A program made the translations under genes and the position numbers. A DNA stretch of 64,000 nucleotides from Pseudomonas sp. GOM7 (GTDB taxonomy: Bacteria > Pseudomonadota > Gammaproteobacteria > Pseudomonadales > Pseudomonadaceae): positions 62,001-126,000 of the forward strand of contig NZ_CP113519.1 of assembly GCF_026723825.1 (NCBI RefSeq), written 5' to 3'. Position 1 is the stretch's first letter. Every line of letters starts with the position of its first letter. Below are positions 54,898-63,683 of this stretch, in pieces. The notes under the pieces were generated by a model. The model did no database searches. It was not told the origin of the DNA and saw nothing but the letters and a program-made list of their open reading frames with translations.

Positions 54898-56376
54898 TTA
54901 TTCCTTGTCCAGCTTGCCAACCAGCGACAGGGTGAAGTCGGCACCCATGTACTTGAAGTGCGGGCGCACGTTCAGGCTGACGCGGTACCAGCCCGGCTCG
55001 CCTTCGACATCGCTGACGATGACCTGAGCGGCGCGCAGCGGACGACGGCTACGCACTTCGGAGCTGGGGTTCTCCTGGTCGGCCACGTACTGGCGGATCC
55101 ACTTGTTGAGTTCCAGCTCGAGGTCGGTACGTTCCTTCCAGGCACCGATCTGCTCGCGCTGCAGCACTTTCAGGTAGTGGGCCAGGCGGTTGACGATGAA
55201 CATGTAGGGCAGCTGGGTGCCCAGCTTGTAGTTCAGCTCGGCGGTCTTGCCTTCTTCACTGATGCCGAAGAACTTCGGCTTCTGCGCGGAGTTGGCGGAG
55301 AAGAACGCGGCGTTGTCGCTGCCCTTGCGCATGGTCAGGGCGATGAAGCCTTCTTCGGCCAGTTCGTACTCGCGGCGGTCGGAGACCAGCACTTCGGTCG
55401 GGATCTTGGTTTCGATCTCGCCCATGCTCTCGAAGTGGTGCAGCGGCAGGTCTTCCACCGCGCCACCGCTCTGCGGGCCGATGATGTTCGGGCACCAGCG
55501 GAACTTGGCGAAGCTGTCGGTCAGGCGGCTGGCGAAGGCGTAGGCGGTGTTGCCCCACAGGTAGTGCTCGTGGCTGTTAGCCACGTTTTCCTTGTAGACG
55601 AAGGTCTTCACCGGGTTGTCTTCCGGGTCGTACGGGTTGCGCAGGAGGAAGCGCGGTACGGTCAGGCCGACGTAGCGGGCGTCTTCCTGCTCGCGGAAGC
55701 TCTGCCACTTGGTGAATTGCGGGCCCTCGAAGTGGTCTTTCAGATCCTTCAGATCCGGCAGGCCGGTGAAGGTCTCCAGGCCGAAGAATTTCGGGCCGGC
55801 CGAGGCGATGAACGGGGCGTGGGACATGCAGGCCACCGAGGCGACGTACTGCAGGGTCTTGACGTCCGGGGCGCTCGGATCGAAGTAGTAGTTGGCGATC
55901 AGGGCGCCGACCGGCTGGCCACCGAACTGGCCGTACTCGGCGGTGTAGATGTGCTTGTACAGGCCGGACTGAACGATTTCCGGGCTGTCCTCGAAGTCAT
56001 CGAGCAGATCCTGCTTGGAGGCGTTGAGGATCTCCAGCTTGATGTTCTCGCGGAAGTTGGTGCGATCCACCAGCAGCTTGAGGCCGCGCCAGGCGGATTC
56101 CAGGGCCTGGAACTGCTCGTGGTGAAGGATTTCGTCCATCTGCCGGCTGAGCTTGGCGTCGATCTCCGCGATCATGCGGTCGACCATGGCCTTCTTCACC
56201 GGCTCGTTTTCGTTCTGCGGCTTGAGCAGCTCTTCGATGAAGGCCGACACACCGCGTTTGGCGATGTCGTAGGCTTCGTCGTCGGGGGTCAGCTTGGTTT
56301 CCGCGATGATGCGGTCGAGGATGCCGAGGTCGGCGGCGCTTTGGCTGCTTTCTACGGCTGCGCTAGTCGTGCTCAT
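54898..56376 (-). CDS. tssC: T6SS sheath protein TssC
   Basis: The predicted product has 492 residues, the larger sheath subunit. Stretches FHHEQFQALESAWRGLKLLVDRTNF-like (about 85-108) and IDLRWGP-type GNTAYAFASRLTDSFAKFRWCPNIIGPQSGGAVEDLP fit VipB-family members. It forms the contractile sheath with TssB, 26 bases upstream, and ends six bases before tssE. Confidence 0.97.
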   Translation of the reverse strand: MSTTSAAVESSQSAADLGILDRIIAETKLTPDDEAYDIAKRGVSAFIEELLKPQNENEPVKKAMVDRMIAEIDAKLSRQMDEILHHEQFQALESAWRGLKLLVDRTNFRENIKLEILNASKQDLLDDFEDSPEIVQSGLYKHIYTAEYGQFGGQPVGALIANYYFDPSAPDVKTLQYVASVACMSHAPFIASAGPKFFGLETFTGLPDLKDLKDHFEGPQFTKWQSFREQEDARYVGLTVPRFLLRNPYDPEDNPVKTFVYKENVANSHEHYLWGNTAYAFASRLTDSFAKFRWCPNIIGPQSGGAVEDLPLHHFESMGEIETKIPTEVLVSDRREYELAEEGFIALTMRKGSDNAAFFSANSAQKPKFFGISEEGKTAELNYKLGTQLPYMFIVNRLAHYLKVLQREQIGAWKERTDLELELNKWIRQYVADQENPSSEVRSRRPLRAAQVIVSDVEGEPGWYRVSLNVRPHFKYMGADFTLSLVGKLDKE

Positions 56377-56402
56377 GGATATGCGTCCTTGTCAGTTGAG
56401 TA

Positions 56403-56909
56403 TCAGGAGTCGAGCTTGTCTTGAGCGGCCAGGCCCAGTTCGCCGAGCACGCGGTCACGCGAGTCGTCGTCGGAGAGCACGCTCTCGATGGCCTTGCGGA
56501 AGGCCGGCGCGTTGCCCAGCGGGCCTTTCAGTGCGACCAGGGCGTCGCGCAGCTCCATCAGTTTCTTCAGCTCCGGTACCTGCTCGACCAGGTTGGCCGG
56601 GTTGAAGTCCTTCATGGAGTTGATCTTCAGTTGCACGGCCAGCTCGTCGTCGGTCTCTTCGTCCTGCAGACGGTTCGGCACGGCGAAGGTCAGGTTCAGC
56701 TCCTGCTTGGCCAGTACTTCATCGAAGCTGTTCTTGTCGATGCTGATGGGCTTGCGGTCTTCGATCTTGCGATCGTCGGCACGCTGGGTGAAATCGCCGA
56801 GCACCATGAGCTTCAGGGGCAGTTCGATTTCTTCCTGGGCACCGCCAGTGGCGGGTTTGAAAGTGACGTTGATGCGTTCCTTGGGGGCTACCGAGCCTTC
56901 TTTGGCCAT
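56403..56909 (-). CDS. tssB: T6SS sheath protein TssB
   Basis: The predicted product has 168 residues, the small sheath subunit (VipA). KERINVTFKPATGGAQEEIELPLKLMVLGDFT and the coiled C-terminal segment are typical. It pairs with TssC, 26 bases downstream, to make the sheath that ClpV disassembles. Confidence 0.97.
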   Translation of the reverse strand: MAKEGSVAPKERINVTFKPATGGAQEEIELPLKLMVLGDFTQRADDRKIEDRKPISIDKNSFDEVLAKQELNLTFAVPNRLQDEETDDELAVQLKINSMKDFNPANLVEQVPELKKLMELRDALVALKGPLGNAPAFRKAIESVLSDDDSRDRVLGELGLAAQDKLDS

Positions 56910-56965
56910 GGGTGTTCTCCTTTGCGTTTATGGCCCGGAGGCCTTTGGTTGGGCGTGTTGGCGCC

Positions 56966-58528
56966 TTAGTCCAGCACCACCTCGAGGTCGAGGTGGCACA
57001 ACCTGCGATAGATCTCGTCCTTGCTGTCGCGCACTGCATGGTTTTGCGGCAATAGCTCGCAGCAGTTGTGCAGCAGACGCAGCACATCGAGGGCGAGATC
57101 GGGTTCCCACTCGCCGAGGCCGGAGGCCTGCAGCGTCTGGTCGAGTGATTCGAGTTGGGTCTTGGCCAGGTCGTACTTCTTCGCGGCGAAGCACAGACGG
57201 GCCAGGGTCAGTTGCCAGAAGAAGCGTTCGCGGCCACCACGGGCGCGCGACATGCCTTGCTTGAGCTGTTGCACGGCGGCTTTCAGGCCGTCCTTGCGCA
57301 GGCCGGGCAGTACCTGCTGCAGCGCCTCTTCCCAAGGCGGCGTGGCGCCCTGCTCGTTGGCGGCGGGCTTCTTCTCCACTTCCGGTGTCTGCAGGTGCGG
57401 CAGCACGTGGGCGCCGATCCAGGCACGGGTTTCGGCATCGGCGAAAGGTACGCCGTCGTGGAAACGCAGCTCGTCCAGGCCGGGCACGCGCTGCAGGAAC
57501 AGGGCGAGCTGGATTTCCACCTCGCGCATGGCCTGCTCGGCCTTGAGCTCCTGCAGGCATTCCCAGACCAGGCGCTGGCCATCGAGCCAGAACGGCGCAC
57601 GGGCGATGCTGGCTTCCAGGTCGGCGAGCAGGTCGGCGTAGGCGCCCTGGGCAAAACGCTCTTTATAGGAGGCCAGCTTGTCGGCCGGCAGGCCGCGCAG
57701 GGCGGTGATGTGCTCGGCGTTACGCTCGGGCAGCGACTCGATGGGCAGCCACAGCAGGGTGCGCGCCAGACGCAGCGGCTTGAGGTCGGTGGCCTTGTTC
57801 TTCAGCCACCAGGCGCACAGCGGCCGGGCGGCGTCCTGCTGGGTGCGCAGGGCCTTGTGTGCGTCCTTCTCGTTCTCGATGGGGCCGCTGCCGGTGATGA
57901 TCTGGGTGGCGACCTGCTTGACCTGGGCGATGGCGGCGCCTACTGCGCCGGGCTCGGCCTGGCCCTGGCTGGCACGCTTGATCTGCTCATCGAGACGACG
58001 GCACAGCGGCAGCAGCAGCGGCGATTCTTCGCCGAGATGAACCGAGAGGCTGGCTTCGAGGCCGTGCAGGTGTTCGGCCAGGCGACGGAACAGTGGCAAT
58101 TGCTCGCTGATCGGCACGTGGTCGGCCAACGCCTGCTCCAGGCGCGGCAGCAGCCAGTTGATGGCAGCGGCGCGGGTACGCGCCTTGCGGGGGTGCAGTT
58201 CGTGCCAGTGGTGTTCGCAGAGGTAGTGCAAAAGGTTCAGACCGGCCTGCAGGCCGGCGAAGGATTCGCGCTGGAACAGGCCCCAGGTCAGCCAGGTGGC
58301 GGCGCGCAGATCCTTGGACTGGGTGGTCAGCAGGTTCTCGCTGCCCTCGCGCACCTTCTGCCAGTCGATACCGCCAGTGTCATGCAGGGATGAGGCTTTG
58401 CCCAGTTCGGTTTCCAGCATTTCGTATTCGCTGGAATAACGCACATCCTCGCCTGCAAAGTTGCCCTCGATAATAGGCGTCTTGGCGAGGTTGAGATAAT
58501 GAGCGGTCAGCTTGCTGGAGTATGTCAT
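56966..58528 (-). CDS. tssA: T6SS sheath-cap protein TssA
   Basis: The predicted product has 520 residues with the ImpA N-terminal domain (TAHYLNLAKTPI... VRYSSEYEMLETELGKA) and a longer C-terminal domain of the class found in H2-type clusters. TssA coordinates baseplate docking and tail growth. It is the first gene of the operon, 57 bases before tssB, and its upstream region holds a repeated-box array at 58606-58649. Confidence 0.93.
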   Translation of the reverse strand: MTYSSKLTAHYLNLAKTPIIEGNFAGEDVRYSSEYEMLETELGKASSLHDTGGIDWQKVREGSENLLTTQSKDLRAATWLTWGLFQRESFAGLQAGLNLLHYLCEHHWHELHPRKARTRAAAINWLLPRLEQALADHVPISEQLPLFRRLAEHLHGLEASLSVHLGEESPLLLPLCRRLDEQIKRASQGQAEPGAVGAAIAQVKQVATQIITGSGPIENEKDAHKALRTQQDAARPLCAWWLKNKATDLKPLRLARTLLWLPIESLPERNAEHITALRGLPADKLASYKERFAQGAYADLLADLEASIARAPFWLDGQRLVWECLQELKAEQAMREVEIQLALFLQRVPGLDELRFHDGVPFADAETRAWIGAHVLPHLQTPEVEKKPAANEQGATPPWEEALQQVLPGLRKDGLKAAVQQLKQGMSRARGGRERFFWQLTLARLCFAAKKYDLAKTQLESLDQTLQASGLGEWEPDLALDVLRLLHNCCELLPQNHAVRDSKDEIYRRLCHLDLEVVLD

Positions 58529-58575
58529 TCCATGACTCGATTATTAAAAGTGGGCAACTTAAACGGAATCACAAG

Positions 58576-58596
58576 CTGCCATCAAAATGATGGCAG
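58576..58596 (-). promoter_or_regulatory. Inverted repeat in the tssA leader
   Basis: Perfect nine-base arms, CTGCCATCA / TGATGGCAG, with a three-base A loop. It lies 48 bases upstream of the tssA start and downstream of the box array. It may be an operator or leader-RNA hairpin; no T-run follows. Confidence 0.45.
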
Positions 58597-58605
58597 TGCG
58601 CCGTT

Positions 58606-58649
58606 TTGCGCAACTTTTTGCGCAGTCGTTTGTGCAACAACTTGCGCAA
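58606..58649 (-). promoter_or_regulatory. Array of four TTGCGCAA-type boxes with exact 12-bp period, upstream of tssA
   Basis: Consecutive 12-mers are TTGCGCAACTTT, TTGCGCAGTCGT, TTGTGCAACAAC and TTGCGCAAGATC, so boxes start at 58606, 58618, 58630 and 58642. Each is a near or perfect 8-bp palindrome. The ordered spacing suggests cooperative binding by a regulator along the DNA. It lies between a -10-like TATAAG and the tssA start, where it could repress or activate the operon. Confidence 0.75.
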
Positions 58650-58963
58650 GATCCTTATAGGTTGGGCATCCTAGCCCCATGAGCGGAGGTGGGCAACCAT
58701 CCAAAGTGTGATATGCCTAACATTCAGGGATATCTATCAAATTATTGCAGGCGACTCGTTCAGGCATGTTGCACATGCACTTGGGGCAATCCGTTATCGA
58801 TGTTTTGCCTTTCAGAAAACATATCGGATGTATGTAGGAAATAACTTACTGGCAAATTAGTGGCGCATCACATTTGCTGGCTTTCTGATATTGCCGTTTG
58901 TGATGCCGGCCGCTGTTTTCATGCGGGCTTTATGTCAGGGCGGCCGGCGAAGGTGAGCAGGTT

Positions 58964-59866
58964 TCAGGCATCGAGCGCTGTGCTGTGAAGGCGTAATTCC
59001 AGGCGGTGCCGTTCGTCGGGTTGTAGCTGCAACATGTCTTCGAGCAGGTTCGCCGTCTCGATGCACAGCATGCCCTGCCAGGCGTCATCGGCGAATTGCG
59101 ACAGGCGTCTGGCCTTGTCGATCCAGGGGTTCCACAGCACGGCCGAGTGCGAACCCCGGGCGTCGAGGTGGATGCGCCGCTTCCAGAGCGGGTCGACGAT
59201 GCTCAGGCGCTCAGGTGTACCGAGGTAGATGCGATCCACCTCACTGCTGAAGGTCGCAGGCCCGTCCTGTTGCAGTTCGCGCCAATCCTGCAGCGTATCG
59301 ATGTAGCGGCAGCCCTGCAGCCCTTCGACGTGCACCTGGCGGATGTCGCTGACGGCGAAGTAGCTATGCAGTGCCTGGCTCAGGGCCAGGAGCGTGTCGC
59401 TGCGATTGTGGGTTTCCAGGCTCATGCTCAGATCTTCACCGAGGCGCACGATGAAGGTCAGGCCGACATCGCGGGGCCAGCCAGGCAGGGGCGCCTCGCG
59501 TGTGTCGTAGGCGAAGCGCAGGGTTACCGCGTCAGCCTCTTCGTTGATACCCAGCAGCTCCCAGTCTCGCGCACGCACCAGGCCGTGGGCCGGCGGTTGG
59601 TCATGGTGATAGTGCGCCTGCACCGCCTGCGGGTTGCGCCGCAGGTCACCGAACCAGGGCCAGCAGATGGGCACGCCGCCGCGCACGCTCTGCCCTCGCT
59701 GATAGGCGGCCTCGGGACTGAGCCAGATCAGTGGCGGCTGCCCGTCCTGGGCATAGCTGAGGATTTGCGCGCCCTGCTGCGCCAGCAGCAATTCGCTGCC
59801 TGCGCAACGGATGCGCCAGCAGGTCAGTTGATCCAGTTCCAGGCATTCGACTTGAGGGCTGCTCAT
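58964..59866 (-). CDS. Aldose-epimerase-family protein, D-hexose-6-phosphate mutarotase type
   Basis: The predicted product has 300 residues with no signal peptide. RGGVPICWPWFG at 62-73 and HGLVRARDWEL (His94, catalytic) are the YeaD-family signatures. It interconverts alpha and beta anomers of glucose-6-phosphate or related sugars. It has its own surroundings: a TRAP permease terminator upstream and the T6SS leader downstream. It is unlikely to be part of either. Confidence 0.87.
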   Translation of the reverse strand: MSSPQVECLELDQLTCWRIRCAGSELLLAQQGAQILSYAQDGQPPLIWLSPEAAYQRGQSVRGGVPICWPWFGDLRRNPQAVQAHYHHDQPPAHGLVRARDWELLGINEEADAVTLRFAYDTREAPLPGWPRDVGLTFIVRLGEDLSMSLETHNRSDTLLALSQALHSYFAVSDIRQVHVEGLQGCRYIDTLQDWRELQQDGPATFSSEVDRIYLGTPERLSIVDPLWKRRIHLDARGSHSAVLWNPWIDKARRLSQFADDAWQGMLCIETANLLEDMLQLQPDERHRLELRLHSTALDA

Positions 59867-59903
59867 GACGCGTCTCGCTTTGCTGAATGAGGTATGGGGA
59901 AAT

Positions 59904-59932
59904 GAAACGCCCGTCGCGAAGACGGGCGTTTC
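59904..59932 (-). terminator. Rho-independent terminator of the TRAP permease genes
   Basis: A perfect 12-bp stem (GAAACGCCCGTC / GACGGGCGTTTC, five-base loop) lies just past the TRAP permease stop. On the minus strand it is followed by CATTTCCCC, so the T content is within the stem end. Confidence 0.75.
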
Positions 59933-59956
59933 GAGCGGCTTGCAAACCTGTATGAC

Positions 59957-61333
59957 CTACTGGCCGTAGACCTGTTCCGGCAGCCAGGTGATCAGCCCCG
60001 GGAAGATATAGGCAATTACCAGCAGCAGAATCTGGATCAGGATGAACGGCACCACGCCTTTGTAGATGGTGCTGGTCGCCACACTGGCCGGGGTCACCCC
60101 GCGCAGGTAGAACAGGGCGAAGCCGAAGGGCGGGGTGAGGAAGGAAGTCTGCAGGTTCAGCGCGATCATCACCCCCAGCCAGATCGGATCCAGGCCCATG
60201 GCCAACAGCACCGGGCCGACGATCGGTACCACCACGAAGGTGATCTCGATGAAATCGAGGATGAAGCCGAGCAGGAAGATCACCAGCATCACCACGAAGA
60301 AGGCGCCGAGCACGCCGCCGGGCAACTGGGCGAACACGTCCTCGATCAGCACTTCGCCGCCAAAGCCGCGGAACACCAGAGAGAACAGCGAGGCGCCGAT
60401 CAGGATCAGGAAGACCATGGCGCTGATTTCGGTGGTGCCGTAGGCCACTTCCTTGAGCTGGCTGAAATTCAGCTTGCTCTTGCTCAGGGCCAGCAGCATG
60501 GCACCGACGGCGCCCAGAGCCGCCGCTTCGGTCGGCGTGGCGTAACCGGCGAGGATCGACCCCAATACCGCGCCGATCAGGATCAGCGGCGGAATCAGCG
60601 CCTTGCCCAGCTTGCCCCACTCGATCGCGCCCAGCTCCTCTTGTGGCAATGCCGGCAGTTTCTTCGGCTGAAAGATCGCCACGAAGATGATGTAAACGAT
60701 GTACAGGCCGACCAGCAGCAGGCCCGGCAGCAGGGCACCGACGAACAGATCGCCGACCGAGACGGTCTTCGGCGAGAAGATGCCCATCTTTAGCTGCGCC
60801 TGCTGATAGGCGCTGGACATCACGTCACCCAGCAGCACCAGCACGATCGATGGCGGAATGATCTGCCCCAGGGTGCCGGTGGCGGCCAGGGTACCGGTGG
60901 AAATCGCCGGGTCGTAGCCGCGACGCAGCATGGTCGGCAGCGCCAGCAGGCCCATGGTCACCACGGTGGCGCCGACGATACCGGTGCTGGCAGCGAGCAG
61001 GGCGCCGACCACGCACACCGAGATCGCCAGGCCGCCGCGCAGGGTGCCGAACAGGCGCGACATGGATTCGAGCAGATCCTCGGCCACCCGTGAGCGTTCC
61101 AGCATCACCCCCATGAACACGAACAGTGGCACCGCGAGCATGGTCTGGTTGTTCATGATGCCGAACAAGCGGTTCGGCAGGGCACTGAGGTAACCGGCAT
61201 CGAAGGTGCCGGTAAGCGCACCGATGCCGGCGAACAGCAGGGAAACACCGGCCAGGGTGAAGGCCACTGGGAAGCCGGCCATCAGGGCCGCACAGATGCT
61301 GACGAACAGCAGAATCGCCATCAACTCAGCCAT
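59957..61333 (-). CDS. TRAP transporter large permease (DctM type)
   Basis: The predicted product has 458 residues with about 12 hydrophobic segments. It carries the DctM-type transport core and family stretches such as NNQTMLAVPLFVFMGVMLERS and GTLGQIIPPSIVLVLLGDVMSSAY. It moves organic acids using a sodium gradient and the periplasmic binding protein. It overlaps the small permease gene by eight bases. Confidence 0.94.
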   Translation of the reverse strand: MAELMAILLFVSICAALMAGFPVAFTLAGVSLLFAGIGALTGTFDAGYLSALPNRLFGIMNNQTMLAVPLFVFMGVMLERSRVAEDLLESMSRLFGTLRGGLAISVCVVGALLAASTGIVGATVVTMGLLALPTMLRRGYDPAISTGTLAATGTLGQIIPPSIVLVLLGDVMSSAYQQAQLKMGIFSPKTVSVGDLFVGALLPGLLLVGLYIVYIIFVAIFQPKKLPALPQEELGAIEWGKLGKALIPPLILIGAVLGSILAGYATPTEAAALGAVGAMLLALSKSKLNFSQLKEVAYGTTEISAMVFLILIGASLFSLVFRGFGGEVLIEDVFAQLPGGVLGAFFVVMLVIFLLGFILDFIEITFVVVPIVGPVLLAMGLDPIWLGVMIALNLQTSFLTPPFGFALFYLRGVTPASVATSTIYKGVVPFILIQILLLVIAYIFPGLITWLPEQVYGQ

Positions 61334-61871
61334 GCTTCACCTCCACAGCCGGCAGGCGACCGCTGATGACATAGAGCGCCTTGATGGCGTTGGACAGCCC
61401 TTGCAGCACCAGGCTGACCACCAGCACCAGGATGATGCTCTTCTGCAGGTAGACGAAGTGCAGGCCGCCGGACTCGCTGGAGGCCTCGTGGGTGGCCCAG
61501 GAGTTGGCGACATAGTCCCAACTGGCCCAGCCGAGGAACAGGCTTACCGGCAGCAGGAACAAGAGGGTACCGAGCAGATCCACCAGGGCCTGCCGGCGGC
61601 CGCTGAATTTCTGATAGAAGATGTCCACGCGCACGTGGCCGTTGCGTTGCAGCACCCAGGAAGCCGCGCCCATGAAGACCAGGTCGTGGGCATAGAGCAC
61701 CGACTCCTGCAGGGCGGTGGCGCCAATGCCGAAACCGTAGCGCAGCACCACGACGATGGCCGTACCGACCACCAGAAACAGGGTCAGCCAGGCGCAGGCC
61801 TTGCCGAACCCGGCGTTGAGGCTGTCGATCAGGGATGCAAGAGCGAGGGGAAGTGATGGCTTGTCGGACAT
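61326..61871 (-). CDS. TRAP transporter small permease (DctQ type)
   Basis: The predicted product has 181 residues with four membrane helices, typical of DctQ. ATASWVLQ-like stretches (AASWVLQRNGHVRVDIFYQKFSGRRQ) are the conserved middle. The ATG at 61871 is chosen over a longer upstream frame. It is transcribed away from the binding-protein gene, with a palindrome between. Confidence 0.9.
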   Translation of the reverse strand: MSDKPSLPLALASLIDSLNAGFGKACAWLTLFLVVGTAIVVVLRYGFGIGATALQESVLYAHDLVFMGAASWVLQRNGHVRVDIFYQKFSGRRQALVDLLGTLLFLLPVSLFLGWASWDYVANSWATHEASSESGGLHFVYLQKSIILVLVVSLVLQGLSNAIKALYVISGRLPAVEVKHG

Positions 61872-62000
61872 AGTGAGTCCTTTATCGTTATTGGAAGGAG
61901 GCAGGGCGTAGGTGGCACGCCATGACACGCACGCCCTTGTGAGGCGCCGGCCGGCGATTCTAGGCAGGCTGCCGGCCCGGCAGCAATGCCCATGCAACTT

Positions 62001-62015
62001 TAGTCGTAGCGACTA
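62001..62015. promoter_or_regulatory. Palindrome between the divergent TRAP permease and binding-protein genes
   Basis: TAGTCG-TAG-CGACTA, a 15-base palindrome with perfect 6-base arms. It lies between two divergent units of one transporter, so one regulator bound here could control both. No regulator gene is adjacent. Confidence 0.45.
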
Positions 62016-62106
62016 GGCTTGAGAGTCACCTGGCCCTATGTTAATCAAGCCCGGTCTGCCGTCGGCGATCCCGTGGTCAGACCAATACAACAACAAGGAG
62101 CATTGC

Positions 62107-63204
62107 ATGAAACGTCGCGACATACTCGCCGCAGCAGGTGTGGGCCTTGCGGCCACCGCGCTGGTGGGCTGCAAAGAAGAAGCGAAGAGTGGCGCACCCC
62201 AAGAGGGTTCCAGCTCGCAGACCTTCACCTGGAAGATGGTCACCTCCTGGCCGAAGAACTTCCCGGGCGTCGGCGTGGGGGCCGAGCGCTTCGCCAAGCT
62301 GGTCGATGAAATGAGCAATGGCCGCCTGAAGGTCAAGGTCTACGCCGCTGGTGAACTGGTGCCGGCGCTGGAAGTGTTCGACGCCGTCTCCCGCGGCACC
62401 GCTGAAATGGGCCATGGCGCGCCTTACTACTGGAAAGGCAAGGTGCCGGCCGCGCAGTTCTTCTGCGCCCTGCCGTTCGGCCCCAACGCCCAGGAAATGA
62501 ACGCCTGGCTGCATTACGGCGGCGGCCAGCAGCTCTGGGAGGAGGTATACAAGCCGTTCGGCGTACTGCCGATGGCCTGTGGCAACACCGGCGTACAGAC
62601 CGCCGGCTGGTTCAACAAGGAAATCAACTCGGTCGACGACTTCAAGGGCCTGAAGATGCGCACCCCAGGCTTGGGCGGCGAAGTGCTGACCAAGATGGGC
62701 GGCACCGTGGTCAACATGCCGGCCGGCGAGATCTTCACCGCCCTGCAGACCGGCGCCATCGACGCTACCGAATGGATCGGCCCGTACAACGATCTGGCAC
62801 TGGGTCTGCACAAGGCTGCCAAGTACTACTACACCCCGGGCTGGCAGGAGCCGAGCGTGCAGTTCGAGCTGGACGTCAACCTCAAGGCCTGGGAAACCCT
62901 GCCGGCTGACCTGAAAGCCATCGTTCGTGCAGCCGCACGTGACGTCAACGGCGACATGCTCGACGACTACAACGCCAAGAACATGGAAGCCCTGGAGCAG
63001 CTCAAGGCCGATGGCGTGGAAGTTCGCCGCCTACCGGACGCCGTGCTGGCACGCCTCAAGGAAGTGGCTGCCGAAGTGGTCGAGACCAGTGCCGCTGCCG
63101 ATCCTGCGGCCGCCAAGGTCTGGGCGCAGCAGAAGGCCTACCTCCAGCGTCTATACGACTATGCTGAAGTGGCAGACAAGGATATCTACAACATCCGCGG
63201 CTAA
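62107..63204 (+). CDS. TRAP transporter substrate-binding lipoprotein
   Basis: The predicted product has 365 residues. Twin arginines (RRDILAAA) and a lipobox LVGC (Cys22) mark a possible Tat-exported lipoprotein. The mature part resembles the TakP/DctP class: MVTSWPKNFPGVGVGAERFAKLVDEMSNGRLKVKVYAAGELVPALEVFDAVSRGTAEMGHGAPYYWKG, GNTGVQTAGWFNKEI and ADKDIYNIRG. Members of this subclass bind 2-oxo acids; the ligand here is unproven. AAGGAG lies nine bases before the ATG. It diverges from the permeases. Confidence 0.9.
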   Translation: MKRRDILAAAGVGLAATALVGCKEEAKSGAPQEGSSSQTFTWKMVTSWPKNFPGVGVGAERFAKLVDEMSNGRLKVKVYAAGELVPALEVFDAVSRGTAEMGHGAPYYWKGKVPAAQFFCALPFGPNAQEMNAWLHYGGGQQLWEEVYKPFGVLPMACGNTGVQTAGWFNKEINSVDDFKGLKMRTPGLGGEVLTKMGGTVVNMPAGEIFTALQTGAIDATEWIGPYNDLALGLHKAAKYYYTPGWQEPSVQFELDVNLKAWETLPADLKAIVRAAARDVNGDMLDDYNAKNMEALEQLKADGVEVRRLPDAVLARLKEVAAEVVETSAAADPAAAKVWAQQKAYLQRLYDYAEVADKDIYNIRG

Positions 63205-63220
63205 GCCTTCGCTGCACAGC

Positions 63221-63248
63221 AAAACGCCGGCTTTTCAGCCGGCGTTTT
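63221..63248. terminator. Bidirectional rho-independent terminator
   Basis: A 12-bp stem (AAAACGCCGGCT / AGCCGGCGTTTT, loop TTTC) gives a T-rich end on both strands. It serves the convergent TRAP binding-protein and thioesterase genes. Confidence 0.88.
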
Positions 63249-63278
63249 CGTTAGGATTCCCGGGTTGCGCCCCGGCTG

Positions 63279-63683
63279 TCAGCCGCGACGCGGCGGCACC
63301 GGGCGGGTGCGGCCGCTGCCATCGATGGCGACGAAGACGAACACCGCTTCGGTAACCTTGCGCCACTCGTTGGACAGCGGGTCGTCGCTCCACACCTCGA
63401 CCATCATCTGGATCGAGCTGCGCCCCACTTCCAGCGTCTGGGTATAGAACGAAAGCTGCGCGCCCACCGCCACCGGCACCAGAAAGGCCATGCGGTCGAT
63501 GGCCACCGTGGCTACGCGGCCGCCAGCGACCTTGCTGGCCATGGCCGTGCCGGCGAGATCCATCTGCGACACCAGCCAACCGCCGTAAATGTCACCGAAA
63601 CCATTGGTCTCGCGCGGCAGCGCGGTGATCTGCAGGGCCAGGTCGCCCTGAGGGATCGGATCTTCCTGTTCGTAGTCGTTCAT
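63279..63683 (-). CDS. Acyl-CoA thioesterase, YciA type (hotdog fold)
   Basis: The predicted product has 134 residues. ETNGFGDIYGGWLVSQMDLAG at 25-45 is the YciA/BFIT signature, with Asn27 and Asp31/Asp42 in the active region. It hydrolyses acyl-CoA of varied chain length. The ATG at 63683 gives the family length; the longer frame is excluded. It is convergent with the TRAP binding-protein gene. Confidence 0.9.
   Translation of the reverse strand: MNDYEQEDPIPQGDLALQITALPRETNGFGDIYGGWLVSQMDLAGTAMASKVAGGRVATVAIDRMAFLVPVAVGAQLSFYTQTLEVGRSSIQMMVEVWSDDPLSNEWRKVTEAVFVFVAIDGSGRTRPVPPRRG

Larger units (their letters stand above)
58529..58963. other. Gene-free region upstream of the T6SS operon, holding repeats
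   Basis: A 435-base, AT-richer gap between tssA and the next gene with no credible coding frame. It contains the 12-bp-period box array (58606-58649) and a 9-bp inverted repeat (58576-58596). A -10-like TATAAG reads toward tssA near 58657. I found no convincing sigma-54 -24/-12 pair here by eye. Confidence 0.6.

Noticed and set aside
58529..58963. A sigma-54 promoter for the T6SS operon
   Set aside because: I checked both strands for GG-N10-GC in the right context. TGGCGCATCACATTTGC near 58861 has a 12-base spacer and reads away from tssA, so it does not qualify.
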